Source: JAICSD01 sp035637115 (GTDB lineage Bacteria > Acidobacteriota > Vicinamibacteria > Vicinamibacterales > 2-12-FULL-66-21). From it: a DNA stretch of 12,216 nt. The stretch spans positions 1 to 12,216 of the forward strand of contig DASPXV010000048.1 in the NCBI GenBank assembly GCA_035637115.1, read 5' to 3'. A model generated the notes under the pieces. The model searched no databases. It was not told the origin of the DNA and saw nothing but the letters and a program-made list of their open reading frames with translations. The position numbers and the translations under genes are program-made. This document shows, piece after piece, positions 6,752-12,216 of this stretch (the first letter of the stretch is position 1; each line of letters starts with the position of its first letter).

Positions 6752-6767
6752 TGCAAGGCGCTCGCCA
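6752..6767 (-). promoter_or_regulatory. Sigma-54 (-24/-12) promoter upstream of the receiver/HD-GYP-like gene
   Basis: The - strand reads TGGCGAGCGCCTTGCA. Set against the sigma-54 consensus TGGCACG-N4-TTGCW it matches 10 of 12 fixed positions, including the invariant GG and GC with correct spacing. The expected transcript start is near 6741, leaving a 37-38-base leader before ATG 6703. The two flanking genes of the module encode NtrC-type activators, which is the protein class needed to use such a promoter. Confidence 0.62.
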
Positions 6768-6804
6768 CCCATCAGTGCACGAAAGGCAGGGAAATTCGAG
6801 CCGC

Positions 6805-6835
6805 ACGCACACGCGATGCGCAGTCGCGTGCGCGT
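6805..6835 (-). terminator. Hairpin after the RR1 stop codon, possible terminator
   Basis: Bases 6805-6816 pair with 6824-6835 around a 7-base loop. In the - strand transcript this gives 12 pairs, one of them G-U, starting about 20 bases after the RR1 stop. The stretch after the hairpin is GCGGCTCGAATTT, so the U-run is weak. It may end the kinase-RR1 transcript, or it may be a DNA dyad for an activator of the sigma-54 promoter just downstream. Confidence 0.4.
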
Positions 6836-6856
6836 ACGCACAGCTGACGCACAGCT
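6836..6856. repeat. Tandem direct repeat ACGCACAGCT x2, 11-bp period
   Basis: ACGCACAGCT occurs at 6836-6845 and again at 6847-6856, one helical turn apart. It reaches into the stop codon of RR1 and is centred about 80 bp upstream of the -24 box of the promoter at 6752-6767. That is a typical distance for an enhancer site of an NtrC-type activator. The binding role is inferred. Confidence 0.45.
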
Positions 6857-8288
6857 ATGCGCTCACAGCTTCGACGACGGGCTCGCGGCGGCGGACGATC
6901 GTGTCCCCCAAGTCGAGCCGTTCGAGCCGGCGGTACAGCGCGCGGCGGCTCAGACCGAGCATCCGCGCCGCCGCCTTCTTGTTGCCGTGCGCGCGCAGCA
7001 GTGCGCGCTGGATGTGCTCGCGTTCGACGTTGACGAGCAGGTCGTCCATCGGCGGCGCCTCCGACTTCGGCGCTGATGACGTCACGACGCGCACCGCCGT
7101 ATACGCGACCGGCGGCATGCTGACCGCGAGCTCCTTCTCGGTGATGAAATCGCCGTCGGCGAGGATGCACGCGCGCTCGATCACGTTCCGCAGCTCGCGA
7201 ACGTTGCCGTCCCACGCGGCGGCGCCCAGCAGCCGCTCGGCGCCGGGCGTGAGGCCGACCAATGGCTTCTGCAGCCGTTCCGCCGTGTCGCGCACGAATG
7301 CCGCCGTGAGGTACGGGATATCCTCGCGCCGATCGCGGAGCGGCGGCAGCTTCACTTCGACGATATTCAGGCGATAGAACAAATCGCTTCTGAAGCGGCC
7401 TGCCGCCACTTCTGCACGGAGATCGCGGTTCGTCGCGGCGATCACGTGCACGTTCACACAGCGGGGATCCAGCGACCCGACGCGGTGCACCTCGCCGAGC
7501 TCCAGGACGCGCAGCAGCTTGGCCTGCACGCTCAACGGCAGCTCGCCGATTTCGTCGAGAAACAGCGTGCCGTTGTCGGCCAGCTCGAAAAGCCCCGGCT
7601 TGTTGTCGCTGGCGCCGGTGAACGCGCCTCGGACGTGCCCAAAAAGCTCGCTCTCGAACAGCGTCTCGACCACGGCCGAGCAGTTCACCGTGACGAAACG
7701 TTTGTCCTTGCGCGGACCCGTGCGGTGCAGCGCCCGTGCCACGAGTTCCTTGCCCGTGCCGGTCTCCCCTGTGATGAGGGCGGTACGCACGTGCGGCGCG
7801 AGCCGCCGGATCATGCCGAACAGTTCCTGCATGATCGGGCCGCGGCCGATCATGCCCGCGAATTCGAGCCGCCGCGCGACGTCGCTCTCAATCGACAGCA
7901 GATTGCGCCGGCGCTCAATATCGTCACGCACGCTGGCGAGCAGTTGCTCGAGCCGGACGAAGTCGAGCGGCTTGCTCAGGTAATCGGTGGCCCCGAGCTT
8001 GATCGCCTCGACGGCCGTCTCGACGGATGCATAGCCGGTCATCAGCACCGCCTGGCACCGTGGATCGAGGTCGCGGATCGCGCGCAATACGTCGAGACCG
8101 CCGACGTCGGGCATCCGCAAGTCCACCAGCACGAGATCGGCGCGGCGCGTGTGCAGCTGCGCGATCGCCTCGCGGCCGCTCGAGAACGTCACCGCTTCGT
8201 AGCCCGCGCGCTGCGCGAACCGCCCAACCACGTCGAGAATGCCTTGTTCGTCGTCGACGACGACGAGCAACGGCCGCTGCCCGCTCAT
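6855..8288 (-). CDS. NtrC-family sigma-54-dependent response regulator (RR1)
   Basis: Cytoplasmic transcription activator of 477 residues in the usual three parts. Receiver (about 6-120): D12/D13, phospho-Asp56 in LVDLRMP, Thr84 and Lys106. AAA+ sigma-54 activation domain (about 145-375): Walker A GETGTGKE (174-181), the sigma-54 contact loop GAFTGA (221-226), Walker B GTLFLDEIGE (240-249), the arginine-finger region FRSDLFYRL and the sensor II region WDGNVRELRNVIERA. Fis-type HTH at about 425-458 (KKAAARMLGLSRRALYRRLERL). All catalytic residues are intact. The open frame runs on upstream to 8546, but that part is a shadow of the kinase gene. ATG 8288 has AAGGAG 5 bases before it and overlaps the kinase TGA as ATGA, so the two are translationally coupled and RR1 is the best candidate partner of that kinase. 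Confidence 0.95.
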   Translation of the reverse strand: MSGQRPLLVVVDDEQGILDVVGRFAQRAGYEAVTFSSGREAIAQLHTRRADLVLVDLRMPDVGGLDVLRAIRDLDPRCQAVLMTGYASVETAVEAIKLGATDYLSKPLDFVRLEQLLASVRDDIERRRNLLSIESDVARRLEFAGMIGRGPIMQELFGMIRRLAPHVRTALITGETGTGKELVARALHRTGPRKDKRFVTVNCSAVVETLFESELFGHVRGAFTGASDNKPGLFELADNGTLFLDEIGELPLSVQAKLLRVLELGEVHRVGSLDPRCVNVHVIAATNRDLRAEVAAGRFRSDLFYRLNIVEVKLPPLRDRREDIPYLTAAFVRDTAERLQKPLVGLTPGAERLLGAAAWDGNVRELRNVIERACILADGDFITEKELAVSMPPVAYTAVRVVTSSAPKSEAPPMDDLLVNVEREHIQRALLRAHGNKKAAARMLGLSRRALYRRLERLDLGDTIVRRREPVVEAVSA

Positions 8289-10672
8289 ACGCACTCCTTC
8301 GAGATACCGCGCAGCAACGCCGCGCGCAACGCTGACAATTCGAATGGAGGGGCGACCCCCTCCATGCCCGCCGCTTCCGACATCAGAATCACCGCCGCCT
8401 GCTGCGCGCCCGCGGCAAGCGTGCTGCGCCAGCCCTCGAGATCGGGCCCGACGAGCGCATGGTCGACCAGCGCCACGTCGATGCCGGCCGCCAGGCGCTC
8501 GCGCGCTTCGGCGGCGCTCTCGGCCGTCACGACCGAGTGTCCCCATCCGCTCAACGCCGCGGCGACGTAATCGCGCTCGGTCTGATCGCGATGCGCGACC
8601 AGCGCACGGACCACCTCGTCTTCACCGCGCGCCGGCAACACGACCTTGAACGTCGTCCCCTGCCCGACGCGGCTCTCGACCGAAATCTGGCCGCCGTGAT
8701 CGCGGACGATGCCGTAGCAGATGCTGAGACCGAGACCGGTGCCTTCTCCGACTTCGCGCGTCGTAAAGAACGGATCGAAGATGCGCCGCAGGTTTTCTTC
8801 CTGAATGCCATGGCCGGTGTCGGCAATGAAGAGCTCCACGGCGCCGGCATCAGGAACGCGACGCGCGCCGACGCGAATGCGCCGCACCGTCCGCGCCCGC
8901 ATCGCCTGCTCCGCATTGAGCAACAGGTTCAACAGCGCCTGCTGCAGCTGTCCGCCGTCGCCGAGCACGGGCGGCAGTCCCGGCTCGAAGCTCGTTTCGA
9001 CCTCGATCGTGTTCAGACGGAACTCGTAGGCGCGCAGCGCGAGCACGCGCGCGACCAGTTCGGCGATGTCCTGCTCCTCGCGGGCCGCGGATTGGCGGCG
9101 CGCGAAGGCGAGCAGGTTCCGGACGATCTTCGCGGCGCGCTCCGACTCCTCGGCGATGCGGCGCAAATCGTGCGCGAGACCATCGGGCACGCGCGGCTCG
9201 GACCCCACCGCCGCCTCCTTGACTTCTTCCTGCAGGAGCTGCGCGTACCCGATGACACTGGTCAGCGGATTGTTCAGTTCGTGCGCGACGCCGGCAACGA
9301 GCTGGCCGATCGCCGAGAGCTTCTCCGCCTGGAGCAGCTGCGCCTGCGTCGCTTTCAGCCGCTCGACGGTCGCGAGCAGCCGGCCGTTCGCGCCGGCAAG
9401 CTCGTCGCTCATCTGCTGCATGCGGCGCGCGTTCTGGATTTCGAGCGTGACGTCCTTCGCAATCTGGACGATCGCCGCTCCCTCGTTCGCGTCGTGCACG
9501 GGACACGTCGTCACGCTGAAAATCCGCTCGCCGGGACGCGTCACCTGCCCCTGCACGCACGCGTCCGCGGCCTCGTGACCTACCGCGTGTCCGACCGCGC
9601 ACGCAGGGAAGGCGCCGCCGCAGAGGCCGATGTCGTCGCATCGCAGCCCGCGCAGCGCGGTCACCGCACGGCCCATGTAGGTCGCCAGCGCGGCGTTCCC
9701 ACGCAGGAGATGCCCGTGTCGATCGAACACCGCAATCGGATCGCCAATCGCATCGAACGTCGCTTCCCACTCCTGCTTGCCGGTGCGCACGAACGCGTGC
9801 AGCCGCGCGTTCTGCACGCCGACCGCCGCCTGGTTGGCGATCACGCCGAGCATGCGCTCGTCATCCGAATTGAAGCGACCCGGCGTCGTGCTGCCGACGC
9901 TCAGCACGCCGATCAAGTCATCTCCCGTGAACATCGGCACGCTCAGCGCGGAACGCAGCGGCTGATCTTTCACGACCGTGTTCGCAAACTCGTTGTGAAG
10001 GTCGTCGATGCGCACCGGGGCGCGCGTCGCGAGCACGCGATCGCTCGGCCGCGGCATCACCGGCGGCTCTGCGGACCAGAACTGACGCGCCGCCGCAGGA
10101 GCGCCCACCACGATCAGGTCGTATGCGGCGGTGTCGGGGTTCAACAACCTCGCCGCGCTGAACTCGACATTCATCCCGTGCATCAGCCGCCGAAGCACGC
10201 GGTCGAGAAGCTTCTCGGGCGCGAGCAGGTGACGGAGCTCGTCGCCGACCTCATTGATCAACCGCTGCTCCCACATCAGCCGGCGGTTGGCGAGGACGAC
10301 GGCGCGATGATCGATGGCGCGCTCGATGGTCGCGAAGAGCTGATCGACGTCGAACGGCTTGGGCACGAAGGCAAACGCTTCGAGCTCGTACGACGCGATC
10401 GCCGACGCGAGCGAGGTGGTCGCGGACACGACCACGATTTCGGTGTCGGGCGACTCGAGCCGGATCGCCCGGATGGCGTCGAGTCCGGATTCGGCGCCGC
10501 CGAGGGCCAAATCGACGACAGCAAGCTCGAAGGTCTCGGTGGACGCGGTGCGGACCGCGTCGGCCAGTGTGGGCGCGAGGAGGACGCGATAGCCGCGCGC
10601 GCGCGCGTCGAGTGCGAGCAGGTTGCGCAGCGCGTAGTCATCCTCGACGATCAGAACGGTGGGCGTGGGCAC
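8285..10672 (-). CDS. Soluble hybrid histidine kinase: receiver-GAF-PAS-HisKA-HATPase-pseudo-receiver
   Basis: A 795-residue kinase with no membrane segment, so it senses something in the cytoplasm. Domains: receiver (4-120; D11/D12, Asp54 in AVVDLALGG, Lys105); GAF (about 139-292); PAS (about 298-412) with cysteines at 345, 351, 358, 372 and 390; a coiled-coil stretch; HisKA with phospho-His464 in GVAHELNNPLTS; HATPase_c with N586, DTGHGI (618-623), FDPFFTT and GEGTGLGLS (642-650). The C-terminal part (about 687-795) folds like a receiver and keeps VALVDHAL (Asp737), but has His-Arg in place of the acid pair and lacks the conserved lysine. The start GTG 10672 is preceded by GAGGT 5 bases upstream; TTG 10702 and GTG 10690 are alternatives without a ribosome site. 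Coupled to RR1 by ATGA. The signal and true partner regulators are not shown by sequence. Confidence 0.93.
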   Translation of the reverse strand: MPTPTVLIVEDDYALRNLLALDARARGYRVLLAPTLADAVRTASTETFELAVVDLALGGAESGLDAIRAIRLESPDTEIVVVSATTSLASAIASYELEAFAFVPKPFDVDQLFATIERAIDHRAVVLANRRLMWEQRLINEVGDELRHLLAPEKLLDRVLRRLMHGMNVEFSAARLLNPDTAAYDLIVVGAPAAARQFWSAEPPVMPRPSDRVLATRAPVRIDDLHNEFANTVVKDQPLRSALSVPMFTGDDLIGVLSVGSTTPGRFNSDDERMLGVIANQAAVGVQNARLHAFVRTGKQEWEATFDAIGDPIAVFDRHGHLLRGNAALATYMGRAVTALRGLRCDDIGLCGGAFPACAVGHAVGHEAADACVQGQVTRPGERIFSVTTCPVHDANEGAAIVQIAKDVTLEIQNARRMQQMSDELAGANGRLLATVERLKATQAQLLQAEKLSAIGQLVAGVAHELNNPLTSVIGYAQLLQEEVKEAAVGSEPRVPDGLAHDLRRIAEESERAAKIVRNLLAFARRQSAAREEQDIAELVARVLALRAYEFRLNTIEVETSFEPGLPPVLGDGGQLQQALLNLLLNAEQAMRARTVRRIRVGARRVPDAGAVELFIADTGHGIQEENLRRIFDPFFTTREVGEGTGLGLSICYGIVRDHGGQISVESRVGQGTTFKVVLPARGEDEVVRALVAHRDQTERDYVAAALSGWGHSVVTAESAAEARERLAAGIDVALVDHALVGPDLEGWRSTLAAGAQQAAVILMSEAAGMEGVAPPFELSALRAALLRGISKECV
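8294..8299 (-). promoter_or_regulatory. Ribosome binding site AAGGAG deciding the RR1 start at 8288
   Basis: On the - strand AAGGAG, then TGCGT, then ATGA. It lies within the last codons of the kinase gene and fixes the RR1 start at the kinase stop codon, excluding the 86-residue upstream extension of the frame. Confidence 0.8.
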
Positions 10673-10677
10673 GGGGG

Positions 10678-10682
10678 ACCTC
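10678..10682 (-). promoter_or_regulatory. Ribosome binding site GAGGT supporting the kinase start at 10672
   Basis: On the - strand GAGGT, then five C, then GTG at 10672, immediately before the first beta strand of the receiver (TVLIVEDD). The alternative starts at 10690 and 10702 have no comparable site. Confidence 0.5.
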
Positions 10683-10697
10683 GTACCCACGGCATAG

Positions 10698-10713
10698 AGC
10701 AAGAGCTGGACCG
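10698..10713 (-). promoter_or_regulatory. Weak sigma-54-like promoter upstream of the histidine kinase
   Basis: The - strand reads CGGTCCAGCTCTTGCT. The GG and GC pairs have the correct 10-base spacing and the -12 part TTGCT is perfect, but the -24 part is poor (8 of 12 fixed positions overall). A transcript would start near 10688, just before the GTG at 10672. Support comes from the GTTTCA/TGAAAC dyads about 80 bp upstream. Confidence 0.35.
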
Positions 10714-10783
10714 CGTCCGCACACCGAACGACGAGCGGAAAAGTTGAGAGAAACCGTGCGGCGGACAGCAGGCCGGTGCTTGC

Positions 10784-10813
10784 CGTTTCAGAGTTGAAAC
10801 GCGGCCTGTTTCA
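10784..10813. promoter_or_regulatory. Nested GTTTCA/TGAAAC dyads, candidate activator-binding site
   Basis: A perfect 7-bp inverted repeat, CGTTTCA-GAGT-TGAAACG, lies at 10784-10801. Its right arm forms a second dyad with GTTTCA at 10808-10813 (TGAAAC-7 bases-GTTTCA), which overlaps the RR2 stop codon. There is no U-run after it, so it is unlikely to be a terminator. Position, symmetry and distance to the sigma-54-like promoter suggest an enhancer for an NtrC-type regulator such as RR2 or RR1; this is an inference. Confidence 0.5.
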
Positions 10814-12157
10814 GATTTGGTGCTTCTTCATCAACCGCCAGAGCGTGGTGCGGCTTACCTGGAGCTCGCGGGCGGTGGCGGAAACCTCGCCGTTGTTGCG
10901 CGCCAGCGTTGTGACAATCATCTCCCGCTCGGCGCGCTCCCGCGCGGCGGCGACCGTCCCGTCGGCAGCCGCGGAATGCGGATCGATCGTGCGTGCGGCG
11001 AACAGCTCCTCGGCGAGATCGACGGGCTCCAGCACGGGGCCGCGGGCGACCGCGACGGCACGCTGGACGAAGTGTTCGAGCTGGCGGACGTTGCCGGGAT
11101 AGTCGTACGCCATGAGCGCCGCCCGCGCCGATTCGCTGGCGCCCGTGACACCGACCGCGGGCCCGAAGCGATCGAGAAAGAAATCGAGCAGGCGCTCGAT
11201 GTCGGCCCGGCGCTCGCGGAGCGGCGGAATGTGGATCCGATGTACGTTGAGGCGATAGAACAGGTCGCGCCTGAAACTGCCGGCGTCGACGGCCGCCTGG
11301 AGGTCCGCGTTCGTGGCGGCGACGAACCGCACGTCGATCGTGCGCGCTTCGTTCTCGCCGATGCGGCGTACCTCGCCCGCCTCCAGCGCGCGCAGCAACT
11401 TCGCCTGCACGCCTGCCGCCATCGTCCCGATCTCGTCGAGGAAGAGCGTTCCACCGCTCGCGTGTTCGATCAACCCGGCGCGCGCGCCGGCGGCGCCGGT
11501 GAAGGCGCCACGCGCGTGCCCGAACAGCTCGTTCTCGAGCAGCGAGTCGGTGAGCGCCGCACAGTTCAGCGCCACGAAGCTCTTTGACGCGCGCGGGCTT
11601 CCCGCATGGATGGCGCGCGCCACGAGTTCCTTGCCGGTGCCGGTCTCGCCGGTGATCAGCACGGTGCCCGCCGCCACGGCAGCGCGGCCGATCAGGTCCT
11701 TCACCTTGAGCATCGGTTCGCTGTCGCCGATCAGCGCATCGAGCGGCGCGTTTACTCTGATCTGCCGTTGCAGCAGGTCCACCTGCCGCGCGAGCTGCCG
11801 CCGGTCGGCGGCAGAACGGACGCGCATCAGCAGCTCGTCGCGGAGGAACGGCTTCTGCACGAAATCGACGGCCCCGAGCTTCATCGCTTCGACGGCGGTG
11901 TCTACGGTCCCGAAGCCGGTCATGACGATGAAGGCAGAGTCGACGCGCTGGTCGCGAAGGCGCTGCAGCACCTCCAGGCCCGAAATGCCGGGCATGCGCA
12001 TGTCCGAAATGATCACGTCGAAGGTGTTCCCTTTCGCGGCGGAAACGCCCCCCTCGCCCGTCTCGGCCGTCTCGACCGTGTATCCAGCGCCCCGCAGCAT
12101 CCGCCCCATCGTTTCGCGGACGGCCTGGTCGTCATCGATCACGAGAATGCGCGGCAC
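10811..12157 (-). CDS. NtrC-family sigma-54-dependent response regulator (RR2)
   Basis: Cytoplasmic activator of 448 residues. Receiver (about 3-118): acidic D8-D10, phospho-Asp52 in IISDMRMPG, Thr80 and Lys102. AAA+ domain (about 140-370): Walker A GETGTGKE (170-177), GAFTGA (217-222), Walker B GTLFLDEIG (236-244), FRRDLFYRL and YDYPGNVRQLEHFVQRA. Fis-type HTH at about 423-446 (GEVSATARELQVSRTTLWRLMKKH). All key residues are intact. The start GTG 12157 sits right at the receiver and has no ribosome site; TACACT 7 bases upstream could be a -10 box of a leaderless transcript. RR2 is not a close copy of RR1: linkers and HTH differ. It lies 109 bases upstream of TTG 10702, or 138 bases upstream of the chosen kinase start, so it may have its own promoter. 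It could be a second target of the kinase or a regulator of the kinase operon. Confidence 0.95.
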   Translation of the reverse strand: MPRILVIDDDQAVRETMGRMLRGAGYTVETAETGEGGVSAAKGNTFDVIISDMRMPGISGLEVLQRLRDQRVDSAFIVMTGFGTVDTAVEAMKLGAVDFVQKPFLRDELLMRVRSAADRRQLARQVDLLQRQIRVNAPLDALIGDSEPMLKVKDLIGRAAVAAGTVLITGETGTGKELVARAIHAGSPRASKSFVALNCAALTDSLLENELFGHARGAFTGAAGARAGLIEHASGGTLFLDEIGTMAAGVQAKLLRALEAGEVRRIGENEARTIDVRFVAATNADLQAAVDAGSFRRDLFYRLNVHRIHIPPLRERRADIERLLDFFLDRFGPAVGVTGASESARAALMAYDYPGNVRQLEHFVQRAVAVARGPVLEPVDLAEELFAARTIDPHSAAADGTVAAARERAEREMIVTTLARNNGEVSATARELQVSRTTLWRLMKKHQI

Positions 12158-12164
12158 GGGGGTA

Positions 12165-12170
12165 AGTGTA
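12165..12170 (-). promoter_or_regulatory. Possible -10 element for RR2 (leaderless arrangement)
   Basis: TACACT (4/6 of the -10 consensus) lies 7 bases before the GTG start of RR2, with no ribosome site between and no convincing -35 box. Bases 12171-12216 hold no other feature that I can support. Confidence 0.22.
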
Positions 12171-12216
12171 TGGCAGAGAACGGACGATAAGTAAGGTGGA
12201 TAGGTGCAACGGGTTC

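Noticed and set aside
6704..6841. 46-residue N-terminal extension of the receiver/HD-GYP-like protein
   Set aside because: No domain is added, no ribosome site precedes the earlier starts, and the predicted sigma-54 promoter lies inside this stretch.
8289..8546. 86-residue N-terminal extension of RR1 in the longest frame
   Set aside because: It is an Arg/Gly-rich out-of-frame reading of the kinase C-terminus. The AAGGAG ribosome site and the ATGA overlap place the start at 8288.
8459..10747. Long + strand open frame (762 codons) opposite the histidine kinase
   Set aside because: It is the antisense shadow of a well-supported kinase in GC-rich DNA: its composition is Arg/His/Asp-rich and it has no recognisable domain.
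10738..10760. A/T-richer patch upstream of the kinase as a sigma-70 promoter
   Set aside because: No pair of -35 and -10 boxes with acceptable spacing could be found there.
1..12216. CRISPR array, tRNA/rRNA genes, insertion sequences, phage or defence genes
   Set aside because: Reading both strands showed no spaced direct repeats, no tRNA-like cloverleaf, no transposase or integrase frame and no toxin-antitoxin or nuclease gene.

Overview
The window looks like chromosomal DNA of a GC-rich Gram-negative bacterium. The best guess is Acidobacteriota of the Vicinamibacteria type. That guess rests on the overall gene style: GC-rich codon use with long antisense shadow frames, a pair of anti-sigma-like membrane and secreted proteins at the left end, and class II (MOFRL) glycerate kinase, GatB and FtsEX in this setting. 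It is an inference, not a database match. No phage genes, insertion sequences, CRISPR arrays, rRNA or tRNA genes are visible.

Left end (1-1192, + strand): the 3' part of a single-pass membrane protein gene, then 7 bases later a secreted, beta-rich protein of unknown function. Next, on the - strand (1170-2578): a class II glycerate kinase that overlaps the secreted-protein gene convergently by 23 bases, preceded in its own operon by a small uncharacterised protein of 93 residues. A good sigma-70-type promoter lies just upstream (2618-2647). The kinase has no ATG, GTG or TTG start ahead of its conserved N-terminus; a CTG overlapping the upstream stop codon is the likely start.

Middle (2663-5666, - strand): gatB, ftsE and ftsX, transcribed in that order with overlapping stop and start codons. 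This joins tRNA-dependent amidation (Asp/Glu-tRNA amidotransferase subunit B) to the FtsEX division ABC system.

Right half (5687-12157, - strand): a four-gene cytoplasmic signalling module. In transcription order it holds an NtrC-type sigma-54 response regulator (RR2); a soluble hybrid histidine kinase (receiver-GAF-PAS-HisKA-HATPase-degenerate receiver); a second NtrC-type regulator (RR1) translationally coupled to the kinase by an ATGA overlap; and a receiver-HD-GYP-like protein with an altered metal-site motif. The intergenic spaces fit sigma-54 control. A near-consensus -24/-12 promoter (6752-6767) sits before the HD-GYP-like gene. A weaker one (10698-10713) sits before the kinase. Each has repeat elements centred about 80 bp upstream: direct repeats at 6836-6856, and a GTTTCA/TGAAAC dyad cluster at 10784-10813. 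The simplest reading is that one or both NtrC-type regulators activate the kinase operon and the HD-GYP-like gene, giving a self-amplifying circuit with a possible cyclic-dinucleotide output. The signal it senses cannot be read from the sequence. I do not see a wholly new system. The most unusual items are this signalling circuit, its degenerate domains, and the non-canonical kinase start.
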